Shown one piece after another: positions 1 to 10,100 of a stretch of DNA of 64,000 nt; positions within the stretch are counted from its first letter, which is position 1; the number at the start of each line of letters is the position of its first letter. The stretch is taken from contig CBDCER010000003.1 of assembly GCA_965215855.1 (NCBI GenBank), positions 1,488,001 to 1,552,000 on the forward strand, read 5' to 3'. Below the pieces are notes generated by a model that was not told the origin of the DNA, made no database searches, and was given only the letters and a program-made list of their open reading frames with translations. The DNA is from J027 sp965215855 (lineage in GTDB: Bacteria > Chloroflexota > Anaerolineae > Aggregatilineales > J027). Made by a program: the position numbers and the translations under genes.

Positions 1-728
1 TTCCGAAACGTAAAGGGGCAGGCCGCCCAATGGCACTCGAGTTAAGAGGTGTTAAATGCGATCCTATATGTGGTCACAACGGGATGCCAGTGGTGGAATG
101 TACTGCAAGATTTGCCTAATCCCAAAAGCGTTTACTATCACTATCGGAAGTGGTGCTTGGATGGCACATGGCGGCGGATCAATCGGGTCATGGGGTATCT
201 TGAACGGTGGCGCGTGAAGCGTTGTCCGCGTCCGAGTGCGGGCAGTATGGATAGCTAAAGCGTGAAAACAACGGAGCGTGGTGGGCTGCGTGGCTATGAT
301 AGTCATAAGAAAGTGAAAGGACGCAAACGCCATATTCTGGTGGATACGCAAGGCAACTTGCTGGAAGTAGTCGTCTTAGCTGCCAACAGCACGGATCGCA
401 ATGGGGCCAAAGCCTTGTTAACCAAAGCCGAGCCTATGACGACCTCGCTTACTCAAGTTATGGGTTGATAGTGCCTACATCGGTGATTTGGAAACCTGGG
501 TCTATCAACAATGGGGTATCCGACTGGAAATCGTGGCCCGTTTAGCTGATTAAAAGGGCTTTGTAGTGCAACCCCGCCGCTGGGTCGTCGAGCGTACCCT
601 GGCATGGCTCAACACTTATCGCCGGTTGAGCAAGGACTATGAATACTGTTCACTCTTCAGAGGCCATGATTTACGCCACAATGGTGCATCTCATGCTCAG
701 ACGTTTAGCCAAAGATGATCCTGATTGA
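1..728 (+). pseudogene. IS5-family transposase remnant, multiply broken
   Basis: The reading frames together spell a short IS5-type DDE transposase. The pieces are a Lys/Arg/Gly-rich start with PMALELR, then VLNAILYVVTTGCQW, KTTERGG, KVKGRKRHILVDTQG, a DSAYIGDLETW stretch, and the C-terminal RRWVVERTLAWLNTYRRLSKDYE and SSEAMIYATMVHLMLRRLA. They lie in different frames, with shifts near 47, 440-460 and 645, an in-frame TAA at 256-258 and another stop near 550. No functional enzyme can be made. The 5' end is outside the window. It is related in sequence to the IS5-family copy at 38492-39403, sharing the VVERT..WLN.YR.LSKDYE region, but it is clearly a different and older copy. Confidence 0.85.
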
Positions 729-774
729 CTGACTTTTCAAATGGCCTCTAAAGACTAGCCCAAGTTCTGCTACC

Positions 775-1554
775 TCAAATTGCGACGATGTATTTGAAGT
801 AATTAGGTGCGATTTCGATACGACCATTTGTAGTAAGATATGGTTCGACTGCTCGTTGCAGCGCTGATTTTATTTTTTCCTCGCCTACGATTCGTTTGAT
901 ACTTTGTGGTGGACCTGCTGCAATATTGCCACGCCAGAAAGTTTCAAAGTCAGGATACGTAAAAGGGCAATTAACTTGATTAACAGCCACTATTGTTAAT
1001 CCAGCTTGTTCAACTAATGCTTCTAGCACACCGTCTGCGGAGAGAGCAAAGGGACCTCCGTCTTTTGGGGGTTCTGGTAATGTGCCACCTATTGCCCGAA
1101 CAATGTGTCGAAATTCCACCTTCTCAGCTTCTGCAAATAGACCAACAACAACGCGACCATCAGGTTTGCATACCCGTTGTAATTCACGCAATGCAGCTAC
1201 CTTATCGCCAGTAAATTGAACCGAATTAGGCGCAATAACCGCGTCAAAGGAATTATCCTGATAGGGTAGTTCTTGCATATCGCCTACTCTAAAATCGCCT
1301 TCTGGCACTCTTTCACGGGCAACCTTGATTAATCCTTCGGCTGCATCCAAACCACTGAGTTGTGCCCCAAGTTCTACTGCAAGAATACTTGCGCCACCAC
1401 CACCGCAACCTACATCTAATACACTTGTTGATTTGCCAACATTTGCGGCAGTTAACATTGCTGCAAAGAGGGGATTGTGGTTTGGTTCATGGATTAACGC
1501 CCAGTCAGATGGTGCTACACTCCATAAATCACCCTGAATTTTTGCTGTTCTCAT
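775..1554 (-). CDS. class I SAM-dependent methyltransferase
   Basis: A 259-residue cytosolic enzyme predicted to move a methyl group from S-adenosylmethionine to an unknown acceptor. The SAM-binding glycine loop VLDVGCGGGG is at residues 45-54. The acidic residue at the end of strand 2 is D70 (SGLDAAEGL). Motif VGDMQELPYQDNSFDAV follows and ends in the usual post-motif region (LRELQRVCKPDGRVVV). The layout is that of the UbiE/COQ5-like Methyltransf_11 group. The ATG at 1554 is preceded by GGTAGGAGAAACCAAA, a good ribosome binding site. It is monocistronic, between an IS remnant and a secreted-protein gene in the same direction. The substrate cannot be read from sequence. Confidence 0.85.
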   Translation of the reverse strand: MRTAKIQGDLWSVAPSDWALIHEPNHNPLFAAMLTAANVGKSTSVLDVGCGGGGASILAVELGAQLSGLDAAEGLIKVARERVPEGDFRVGDMQELPYQDNSFDAVIAPNSVQFTGDKVAALRELQRVCKPDGRVVVGLFAEAEKVEFRHIVRAIGGTLPEPPKDGGPFALSADGVLEALVEQAGLTIVAVNQVNCPFTYPDFETFWRGNIAAGPPQSIKRIVGEEKIKSALQRAVEPYLTTNGRIEIAPNYFKYIVAI

Positions 1555-1686
1555 TTTGGTTTCTCCTACCTTAAATTTTATGTTTATGTGCTAGAGTGTG
1601 GATATGGTGGAGGTAAGGATGTTGAATTACTTTCCACAGCCATTCAATATCAATCGCCTCCGCAGTCTCAATTTACAATTGCGGTC

Positions 1687-2388
1687 TTATTCCATTGGTG
1701 GAATCACCGCCAAAATATGGACATGGCTATTAGCACCGAAGTCGCCCGGATGTGCTCCGTAGGTATTGCCATCACTGTGATAGGCAAGGGCTACCATGCT
1801 CAGACTTGTTTCTGTTGTGGGTGGTAGTGCATCAGTGCTTACAGAAAAGGTTGCATTACCTTGTTCATTGGCTGTAAACGTATTCTCTGAGCCATCATCT
1901 GCACCACAAGCAAGATCAGTAATCATGACTTCGGGTGGCAATATTGCGACAGAACACCATGCCGTATAAACACCATTCGGAACGAGATTGTTGAGAACAA
2001 GCTCAATTTGTGCAACATCACCGTCTACCGTGTAAGTTCCAGTGCCACCAGCCTTTAGCCAGTTGCCTAGTGTGATTCCCATTTCAGACCCCATCTCAAA
2101 AGGACCGAGTGGATTTTCGCTTAATGCAAATGGGTCATGTTCTTGTGCTTCTGCTGTTGTGTAAAGAGGTTGTCCGATACTTGCTAGGGGAACATCGCCG
2201 GGGATGCGCTGCACCATGCCATCATCTGTTGCAAGGAATACGTCTTGTTCTGCCATACCTGCCAGAATGTGATTGACGAAGAAAAGATTGGGTTCATCCA
2301 TTTCCTGTGCCGTCAGCAGCGAAAAGCTGAAGACAGTCGCAATAAGGACGCTAACTCCGACTAGTAAAGATTTGTGTTTATGCTGCAT
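1687..2388 (-). CDS. secreted protein of unknown family
   Basis: A 233-residue protein with a clear Sec signal peptide: basic start MQHKHK, hydrophobic core to about residue 26, probable cleavage near LLTAQ-EM. The mature part is acidic, rich in Asp, Glu, Thr and Gly. It contains a stretch reading like a beta-sandwich (GTYTVDGDVAQIELVLNNL) and two Cys in the middle (near WCSV and LACG) that could form a disulfide. It ends with a His-containing tail (GANSHVHILAVIPP). I do not recognise the family. The start is supported by AGGAGAG seven bases upstream of the ATG at 2388. It lies between a methyltransferase and a two-component system but is separated from the latter by about 300 bases. Confidence 0.7.
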   Translation of the reverse strand: MQHKHKSLLVGVSVLIATVFSFSLLTAQEMDEPNLFFVNHILAGMAEQDVFLATDDGMVQRIPGDVPLASIGQPLYTTAEAQEHDPFALSENPLGPFEMGSEMGITLGNWLKAGGTGTYTVDGDVAQIELVLNNLVPNGVYTAWCSVAILPPEVMITDLACGADDGSENTFTANEQGNATFSVSTDALPPTTETSLSMVALAYHSDGNTYGAHPGDFGANSHVHILAVIPPME

Positions 2389-2690
2389 GTTATTACTCTC
2401 CTATATTTGAACTTTTCGTTAATTTCACTACAAAGCATCTGATAAAAGAGTAACTGTACATCGGGAAATTGAAATCAACTGGTAGATTGAAATTGGCGCT
2501 ACTAATCGGTGGATTTGAATGTCAATCAAATGATACGGATGTATCAACCATTTGGTTGATGAGGAATTTGTACAATGAAGGTTATCAGTTTCGCTGCAAC
2601 CTTAACGGGTTTTGTAGTGCTTTAGAAAAGCAAAATGACCTCAGCGCATATTAGCACTGAAGTAAGGATTGATGTCTTGTATGTTTGCTT
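2389..2690. other. intergenic region, no supported gene
   Basis: About 300 AT-rich bases between the 5' end of the secreted-protein gene and the 3' end of the response regulator gene. A 61-codon plus-strand frame exists (2469-2654), but it has no ribosome binding site and unusual composition, so I do not call it. The stretch next to 2388 holds the ribosome binding site and presumably the promoter of the secreted protein. Confidence 0.5.
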
Positions 2691-3326
2691 TTATCGGTCT
2701 AGGGTTATGATACGTTGCTCAAGGGCAGTTGTGACAGCAGCCGTGCGATCATCTACACCTAATTTGCCATAAATGTGGATAAGATGGGTTTTGACAGTAG
2801 CGACGCTAATGCTCAGTGATTTGCCTATTTCTTTGTTACTCGCGCCTTTTGCAACTAATTCTAACACTTCAATCTCGCGGGCACTGAGTTTCTCTTCGGC
2901 AGGGGCGCGCATCCGAGACATCACACGGGTAGCCACTGTTGGGGAGAGTACAGAATCGCCATTGGATACGGCACGTATGGCACGAAACAATTCTTCTCGT
3001 GGGGTATCTTTAAGTAAGTATCCAGTAGCGCCAACCTCAATTGCACGAACAATAGCGGCATCTGAGTCATAGGTTGTAAGTACAAGAATATTCGCGTTGG
3101 GATTTGTGTCTCGAATAGCCTGGATTGCTCCAACACCATCGAGCTTGGGAAGTTGCAAATCCATCAGGACAACATCAGGCTGTAGTGATGTATACAGATT
3201 CACAGCTACTTCGCCATCTGCTGCTAACCCGATTACCTCAAAATCAGGTTGTCCTGCCAGCATCCCTGCCAAGCCTTCACGAACTACTGGATGGTCATCC
3301 GTAATCAGGATTTTTATGGTATCCAT
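2691..3326 (-). CDS. NarL/FixJ-type response regulator
   Basis: A 211-residue DNA-binding response regulator. The receiver domain covers residues 1-125, with acidic pair D10/D11, phosphoacceptor D56 (VVLMDLQLP), a conserved Thr near 83-84 (VLTTYD) and Lys near 105 (YLLKDTP). A LuxR-type helix-turn-helix domain covers about 145-205 (LSAREIEVLELVAKGASNKE, then the recognition helix in VATVKTHLIHIY). It should be phosphorylated by the histidine kinase encoded just upstream (gap 31 bases) and control genes nearby, probably including the ABC-2 permease in the same transcript. The arrangement matches the YvfTU/DesKR/LiaRS-like class. Confidence 0.93.
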   Translation of the reverse strand: MDTIKILITDDHPVVREGLAGMLAGQPDFEVIGLAADGEVAVNLYTSLQPDVVLMDLQLPKLDGVGAIQAIRDTNPNANILVLTTYDSDAAIVRAIEVGATGYLLKDTPREELFRAIRAVSNGDSVLSPTVATRVMSRMRAPAEEKLSAREIEVLELVAKGASNKEIGKSLSISVATVKTHLIHIYGKLGVDDRTAAVTTALEQRIITLDR

Positions 3327-3357
3327 CTTTTGACGCTTACCTTTCTTCTGACATCAT

Positions 3358-4566
3358 TTAATCAGACAATGGTATTGTAACGACCACTGTCGTGCCTTCT
3401 CTGGGATCACTTTCGAGTTCCACAGAACCGCCATAGTGTTTCGCACGTTCCTCCATTGCTCGTAGTCCGTAGCCACCAGATAGGGGTGACTTTGGGGTAT
3501 TGTTTAGCCCAATACCATTGTCTTTTACATCCAGAATAATGACATCCCTCATATAAGAGACTGTAAGCCGGGCACTAGTGGCCTGCGCGTGTTTATGGAT
3601 GTTATTTAAGCTCTCCTGTGCCGCACGGAGTAGGATGACTTCGATATTAGGCTGTAGTGGGATAAGCTCTCCTGTGATGGTGGTTGTGGCTTTTATATCA
3701 GTTGCCTCCGACCAGCGATCCGTAAGCCGTTTAAGTGCATCTGGCAAAGAAAACTGTTCAAGTAGTTCCGGACGCAAATCATGTACGACACGTCGCGCCT
3801 GACCTAAGCTGGATCGCGCTGTTTCCATAGCACGATCTATATGTTTCTTTAACGTATCTGGATCATCTGACAGTGCTTGATCAGCAGCTTCTAAGTGCAT
3901 AACGATACTTGTAAATCCCTGAGCTAATGTGTCGTGAATTTCCCGTGCGAGGCGTTGTCGTTCCTCTAGGATACCACTGCGGTGTTCTGAAGCAGCTAAT
4001 TCAGCTTGTGTTTCTTCGAGCTGTTTGATTAAATCCCTGCGACGGCTACTTTGACCAACAATTGCCGAAATCCATACGCCCATAGCAACCGCGCAGACTC
4101 CTATCAGACCGAATCTCCAAATGAGCGGGTCTGTTAAACTTATGGTACCTGCACTATCCGCGATTTGCTCATAAATAAACCCCATTGTCAGAGTGAGTGT
4201 AGCAATTACAGCATAGGGAATTGGCAATACATAGAAGATTAATCCAAATCCAAACAAAACGAGATAGAAAGCGGGGGAAATAGTAAGAAGCACATACCAC
4301 AGCACAATATCGACCATAATGACGATAAATCGCAAACGTACATGCTTGTCCGAATCGTTATGTCCTTTGAATGTCAACCGTAGCCCGAAGAAGTTCCACA
4401 GTATCAGGGTCGCGACTAACGCTAAGCCAATCCATAACGGAGCATTCAGGTCATCATCTATCACCATAAAGCCTGATGAGACCAAGATAGCTATGTAGAA
4501 AAGTGCATTCCATAGCCATCCTAATTTCTCCCATACATCCCTCGTATTTTGAGGTGAGTCGCTCAC
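3358..4566 (-). CDS. membrane sensor histidine kinase (HisKA_3 family)
   Basis: A 402-residue inner-membrane kinase. About six hydrophobic segments fill residues 18-170 and no extracytoplasmic sensor domain is visible, so it may sense within the membrane. A short coiled coil (about 178-205) leads to the dimerisation and phosphoacceptor motif REIHDTLAQGF with His211. The ATPase domain has an N-box at about 317-328 (AAQESLNNIHKHA), a G1 box DNGIG at 349-353 and GYGLRAMEER at 365-374. The start is a GTG with a weak ribosome binding site, 44 bases after the permease stop, so translation may depend on the upstream gene. The partner is the response regulator downstream. The signal is unknown; family members next to ABC-2 exporters often respond to membrane or cell-wall stress. 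Confidence 0.92.
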   Translation of the reverse strand: MSDSPQNTRDVWEKLGWLWNALFYIAILVSSGFMVIDDDLNAPLWIGLALVATLILWNFFGLRLTFKGHNDSDKHVRLRFIVIMVDIVLWYVLLTISPAFYLVLFGFGLIFYVLPIPYAVIATLTLTMGFIYEQIADSAGTISLTDPLIWRFGLIGVCAVAMGVWISAIVGQSSRRRDLIKQLEETQAELAASEHRSGILEERQRLAREIHDTLAQGFTSIVMHLEAADQALSDDPDTLKKHIDRAMETARSSLGQARRVVHDLRPELLEQFSLPDALKRLTDRWSEATDIKATTTITGELIPLQPNIEVILLRAAQESLNNIHKHAQATSARLTVSYMRDVIILDVKDNGIGLNNTPKSPLSGGYGLRAMEERAKHYGGSVELESDPREGTTVVVTIPLSD

Positions 4567-4610
4567 GATGGTATACCTGTTTCATTGTGCGGAATAATCG
4601 CCATTTTACC

Positions 4611-5348
4611 CTACTCCCAACGGAATGTATAACGGGAGACAATCAGACCGAGAACGAGCATCATCACAACAACTGTTAATGAGATTAAGTTCCATGTTCC
4701 GTAAAGCCATAAATCTTCGATGAGAATAACGACATGGGTTAGTGGTAGCAATAGGCTTATATCCTGCACGAGTTCAGGCATGATGAAGCGTGGCATCGCA
4801 GCACCAGATAGGAACAACATGGGATAAAAGATTGCCATTCCGACGACTTGGGCTGTTCGCGCAGTCGGCATCACACCAGCAAGGACAAACCCTACTGCGA
4901 AGAAACTGAATGCACCAATCACGATAGCTGGAATAATCATGATGTTGCCGTCTGGTGCACGTAAATCATAGAATAGTGACCCCATCACGAATAATAGAAC
5001 GATGCCTACAAATGCGATGACCACCTGTGTAACGACGTGAGACCATAATACAGCCCCTGATTGAACAGGCGTAGCCCGCAAGCGCCGCAAAATGCCCAGA
5101 TCACGGTAATTGGCTAAACTTACTGGAATACCCAACATACCTATCGTTCCGATAATCATGCCGATATAGCCGGGTAGTGAGAGATCCATTTGACCATATC
5201 CGCTTAATGCCTCGTCTGCTTCATTTCCAAATATCGCACCGAATAGAATAAGCAACATGACGGGGAATGCGAGCGTGAAGAAGACAGCGACAGGTTCACG
5301 CATCTGTAGTTTCAGTTCTGAATGAGTGAGTTTGATTAACGCTTTCAT
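4611..5348 (-). CDS. ABC-2 type transporter permease
   Basis: A 245-residue integral membrane protein with six predicted membrane helices and the ABC-2 family region around GYIGMIIGTIGMLGIPVSLA and the loop LGILRRLRATPV. It should form the membrane part of an exporter of drugs, peptides or lipids. The strong ribosome binding site AAGGAG lies seven bases before the ATG at 5348. It heads a permease/kinase/regulator set. Families of this kind also have an ATP-binding subunit gene directly upstream, but here the end of an insertion sequence is only 40 bases away and no ATPase gene is visible in the window. The permease may therefore be without its natural partner or promoter. Confidence 0.88.
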   Translation of the reverse strand: MKALIKLTHSELKLQMREPVAVFFTLAFPVMLLILFGAIFGNEADEALSGYGQMDLSLPGYIGMIIGTIGMLGIPVSLANYRDLGILRRLRATPVQSGAVLWSHVVTQVVIAFVGIVLLFVMGSLFYDLRAPDGNIMIIPAIVIGAFSFFAVGFVLAGVMPTARTAQVVGMAIFYPMLFLSGAAMPRFIMPELVQDISLLLPLTHVVILIEDLWLYGTWNLISLTVVVMMLVLGLIVSRYTFRWE

Positions 5349-5387
5349 GATTTTCTCCTTAATCGAGTAGGTTTGGTATAATTATGA

Positions 5388-6712
5388 CTAAAGTTATGCA
5401 TTTTGGATCATGCAGCTAAGCGTCCATAAATAGCGTCAAGGCTAAGGCCTTGTTGGGCGAGTGAAAAATGGACGCACGAGAAGCGAGACGTTGATGTTCG
5501 CGCTGCAAGTCACCCAGCGTGAAATGGGCATCAAGGTCCTCAGTTAGGTCAAAGGCATCACGGCGTTGGAATCAAGATAAGCATGGGTAATCATCATTAA
5601 GACCACATGGTTTTCAATGGCAACCAGATCACGCATCTGGTAGTCCCCCCAACCCAGGAGTTGCTTGGCGGCTCGGTAGAAATTCTCGACTTCCCACCGG
5701 ATGAAATAGCGCCCCATGATGGTTTGCGGCGACAAGTTCAGATCGGTACTAATCAGATAGTGCCACTTCTTGACACCGATGCGGCGATTAATGACCATTT
5801 TGACGGCTCGCCCCGAAGACAATTGCCCCACACTTGCCCAGAGTTTGTAACGATTATCGTTGATCTTGACGCGATCAAGATTCGATTTGGGCAAGATGTT
5901 GAGCCATTGCTTGATTTGCAGGTTGTGTCTCGATGTTTTGAACTTGCGGTTGGATTTGACAGCCCCAATGTATTTGAAACCACGCCCGGCGCACAGATCG
6001 AGCAGGTCATTGCTCGCATACCAGCTATCGGTCAGCACGGTAGTCTGTGTGTCAGGCAATGGCTCGTACTCGCTGATGATCGCCGCCGCCAACGCGGGCT
6101 TGGAAACGAAGTCAACGCCAGCGGCTTCGCACTCTGCTTGGCGACGGTACAAGGCCCAACCAACTGGGTAGCTATAGCCAGCCACCACCAGTTGTCCACT
6201 CACCCAGACATGTCCCAAACGTGGCTTTATTATCTTTGTGCGAACGGTGTTTGGCGACGCCTTCCATGTGCTTGCCCGTCTTTTCTACCAGACTATCGTC
6301 TATGATCAGATACACAGGGGCGGGTTGTCCCGGTCTACCCATCGCCTTCAATGCCCGCCGTGCTTTTCGATTCAGCGCCGCCAACCGGCACGCCTTCACC
6401 TGTTCAACATCCCATTCTTGTTCGCTCAAGAAACGATACAGACTGCTTTGACTGCGACCATCGGGAATCGCTCGACTCAATCCACTCAGATTCTTGCTGC
6501 CCAGATAGATCATCAACGCCACTACATAATGCTGAAAATGCCGGTATTGGGCCTTGTTCTTGAATGCCTGAGCAAATCCCTTCAGATAATTGTTCAGGCT
6601 TGCATTGTTCTTTATAATCGTTTCCAGCATGATCCATGGCTTTCGTTGGCTTTGTCCAAAAAACCTACCTTAGCCTCGGATTGTGCTTTTGTCTAAAAGC
6701 GCATAACTTTAG
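5388..6712 (-). mobile_element. IS701/IS4-like insertion sequence
   Basis: The element is bounded by inverted repeats: CTAAAGTTATGC at 5388-5399 and its exact complement at 6701-6712, with looser similarity continuing inward. It contains one transposase gene split by a frameshift. I see no matching target-site duplication at these borders, so the ends may be slightly off or the flanks rearranged. It lies directly upstream of the ABC-2 permease gene. Family assignment rests on the DDE spacing and on the C-terminal RWEVENFYRAAKQLLGWGDY region, and is not certain. Confidence 0.75.
5544..6630 (-). pseudogene. DDE transposase, frameshifted
   Basis: Two adjoining frames make one transposase. The N-terminal 140 or so residues (6630 down to about 6215) include the first catalytic Asp in YLIIDDSLVEKTGKHM and end at KDNKATFG. 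The rest is in another frame and starts at GHVWVSGQLVVAGYSY. It carries the second Asp in VLTDSWYAS and the catalytic Glu in RWEVENFYRAAKQ. A single extra G in a GGG run near 6216 explains the break; the second frame is displaced by +1. Each frame is otherwise clean, so the mutation is recent or rescued by recoding. Sequences of this type are usually about 370 residues, which fits the sum. Confidence 0.8.
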
Positions 6713-7039
6713 AGGTTTATTCATCGGTATCATCGTAGTTCTGCCCCGGGTTTGGTGCTTGAAGCGAATCCAGTGCTGTTGAGGAACGAATCAAGCCATC
6801 TTGCAGATACAATTCTGTCACCTGCACGAAACTTGCGGGAGAACCTCGATGTCACCGATCAGTACATACGGACCGGAGCGTGCCACTGACGGAATGTGGC
6901 ATCCGTCATCCGTTCCTATATCGCCAGTAATCAGCCGCCAAAGCTATTTGTGGCTGAATTGTCAGTCAGCATTGCCCCCAACCTGGTATGCCCCAGCGCT
7001 TGACCGCCTCTCGAATTTCAACTACAATGCGGCGTAAAT
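6713..7039. other. intergenic stretch with possible gene debris
   Basis: This region between the insertion sequence and tRNA-Leu has no convincing intact gene. On the minus strand a short frame ends with a TAA two or three bases before the insertion sequence (about 6718-6835) and reads VTELYLQDGLIRSS... An adjacent frame contains GPYVLIGDIEVLPQ. Together they look like the C-terminal end of a protein broken by a frameshift. I cannot assign a family. A 78-codon plus-strand frame at 6801-7037 overlaps this and I consider it spurious. Confidence 0.35.
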
Positions 7040-7124
7040 GGGGCTGTGGCGGAATTGGCAGACGCAGCTGACTTAAAATCAGCCGGGGAAACCCGTGTGG
7101 GTTCGAGTCCCACCTGCCCCACCA
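7040..7124 (+). tRNA. tRNA-Leu (anticodon UAA)
   Basis: The sequence folds as a class II tRNA. The acceptor arm GGGGCTG pairs with CTGCCCC (one T-T mismatch). The D-arm is GGCGGAATTGGCAGACGC. The anticodon stem-loop has CTTAAAA with anticodon TAA. There is an extra arm typical of leucine tRNAs, and T-arm GTGGGTTCGAGTCCCAC. The 3' CCA is encoded (7122-7124). It would read UUA and UUG leucine codons. It is convergent with gltB, whose stop codon is only a few bases beyond. Confidence 0.95.
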
Positions 7125-7127
7125 ATA

Positions 7128-10100
7128 TCAACCTCTGTAGGGCACAATTTTCACAAACCGCTGCAACAATACTTCCTCCAAAGCCAACTGGTGTATATGC
7201 GTTGCCGTCTCATACTGATCGGTCTGCTCCAGTGCGTCGATATAGTGCCCCAATAGAGTCTGAATATCTTCAACATCCGACAGCTCCGTTCGGTAAATCG
7301 CGACTGTTGCGCCGTCTGCAATCCGCCGATGTAATGCCGCCACATCGAAACCAAATTCAGGACTTAATTGTTGATAAATCACACCGCCCGTCATGCCAGC
7401 AAAAGCATATGGTCCCGGATCCCCCATAATCAACACACGCCCGGATGTCATATACTCACAGGCGAACCCTTTCAGATTTGCTCTGGAACCAATCATGACG
7501 GTTGCATCGTCAATTACTTCGGTGATTTCGCCACCAAAAATGACATCGGCTCCGGAAAGACGGATACAGGCCCGCGAGTCGGCATTGCCCTGCACGATCA
7601 ACACACCGTGTTGTGCGCCATAAGCAAAGCTCTTGCCAACGCTGCCATCCAGACGTACCCCTTTATGATTGAGGCCTTTCATAATGGCAACGCGTCCACC
7701 GCTGGCCCCTTTTGCCGCACCATCCTGAGCGCCACCCTCAATCACAATGTCCATTTTATCGGTAACCCAGGCCGCGAAACCGTTTCCGGCGACTGCTGAT
7801 GGGCCAAAGTGCAGATGCAGGCGTTGGCTTTGTTGGTGAAGATGTGGTTGGCGCACCAGTTCACCTGCCAGATGCGAGCCAAGTGCCCGGTCATGGGCCA
7901 TGACCTCGTCTTGATAAATAATCTCGTGTTCCTGGCTGCTCAGGGCATCCAATATGGCATCTGTAATTACCTTTGTCAGTATATTACGCGGGCGAGTCAG
8001 GCGACGGCTGACAGCATGAGCCGGGCGCGGTGGCGGCGAAATCGACATCAACATGGGAGATAGGTCAATCTGATCTCGACAATAAGTCTGTTCCAGCAAA
8101 TCAGCCCGCCCCACGAGATCCTGCAAACACATTGCACCAAGTTGAGCCGTTAGATCGCGCATTTCTTCAGCAAATGCTTCAAAAACCCGCACGATATTTT
8201 CAACGGCATCAGTTTCTTCGCATGGTCGGAAGCTCTTCAAGCCTTTGGCCTGGGCCTCTTCAATCGTGCTGATGTGGGTGGTAATTCCGACATGACAGGT
8301 TCCCTGATGGCACTTACGGCAAATCGTACATCCGGCAGCGATCATGGCGATGGTTCCAAAGCCGATTCGATTCGCGCCGAGCAAGATCATCTTTACTGCA
8401 TCGACTCCGCTTCTCATGCCGCCATCGCACCAAACTTCAACCTGTTGGCGCAATCCAGCTTCGACCAATGCACGATGGGCCTGAGCCACACCGATTTCGG
8501 CTGGCAATCCGACATATTGCAGGGCATGGCGACGAGCCGCACCGGTTCCGCCCTCATATCCTGTCAAGTTGATGACATCGGCTCCGGCTTTGGCGACGCC
8601 GACAGCAATTAGGCCGATACTGGCGACTACGGGAACTTTCACTGATATTTTTGCGTGTGGGTTGACCGCTTTAAGTTCTTCGATCAATTGCGCCAGGTCT
8701 TCTATCGAGTAAATATCGTGGTTGTTGGAAGGCGATAGCAAAGTTACATTGGCAGGTGTGCAGCGTGCCCTGGCGACCTGCGCGGTAACTTTGTGGCCTG
8801 GCAGCATACCGCCTTCGCCCGGTTTTGCACCCTGGCCGATCTTGATTTCGATGACGTAGGCAGCGTTGAGCAATTCGGCATTCACACCAAAACGTCCGGA
8901 GGCCACCTGTTGTCCACGAATGTGATTATAGCGACCTATCAATTCAGGCAATTCGCCGCCTTCGCCGTTGATACAGAGGATGTTCAGTCGAGAAGCAGCT
9001 TCGACATAAGCACGATAGGCGGACTCGCCCTGTGAACCAAATGACATGGCACTAATCAATAGCGGCAAATTGTGATCGCCGATACCAAGCTCGACATGGT
9101 CAGAGTTGGCGGGTTTATCAACAAGCTTAATGTCCAGCACATGACGGAGCGCCACCGGAATTTTCTGACTCAGTTCTCGATAGTGGGCAGCAAATGAATC
9201 AATATTCAACCGCCCCTGAGCCAGTGCTTCTACTTTTTTCCAGAATTTTGGATAGAAACGGTCTACTTTATTGACGCGCTCGACAACTTCTCCCCGCAGG
9301 ATGGCCGCCCGCTCAATAGCTTCCTGGTTAAGCCAATCCCAGTTCAAACCAACCGCCTCATTGCCGAAATAGTTGGGGGTGTTGAGCAGATTGGCGATGC
9401 TGGGAGCAAGACCAATACTGCTGAAGATGTGACCATACCCGCGTAACTCATGACAGCCAATGGTTGAAATCACCTTTTCCAGGCCGGTTGTCAGCGTTTG
9501 TAGCAGATGTATTTGGGTGGCGATGAGTTCATCTGTATCGGTAATGGCCGCAGTTCCTCGGTCTGCACCGATGGCAACCGACAACATGGCATACGGGTTG
9601 AACGCGTCCGCTCCCAAGCCATATAGCACAACCAGTTCATGCAATGACCGGAGGCTGGCGCTGCGTACCACAAGCCCTGTCTGACGGCGCAGGTTAGCTG
9701 TTATCAATGCGTGGTCAATGTAGCCTGTTACTAGGTGTGGGTCGATCCAGCCCAAGCCTTCCGCAATAGCAACCGCATCGTCAAGAATGAGGCATTGAGC
9801 GCCATCATTAACCGATTGAATTGCTTCATCGGCCAATCGTTCAAGGGCATGTTGAGCCGTTTCGCCCTCATGAATGCCCAATATCAACCAGGCAGCTCTG
9901 TCATTAAAATGCGATACGAGATCACTGAACGACTGTGTATCCAGTTCGTCAGCAATTGTTCGGCAGATGATTTCACCGCCAAGATCAGGATGCCCACCAG
10001 GTAGGAGTGGCGTTCCCAGCTCAACCATAATGTCTTGTGGAGCAGGAGCCATGCCAACCGCAGGGCGAGCGCCAACCAGCACATGGGTCGAAAAAGCTTC

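Noticed and set aside
2469..2654. 61-codon plus-strand frame between secreted protein and response regulator
   Set aside because: No ribosome site and no family-like pattern.
6801..7037. 78-codon plus-strand frame before tRNA-Leu
   Set aside because: No ribosome site, odd composition, ends at the tRNA, and overlaps better minus-strand debris.
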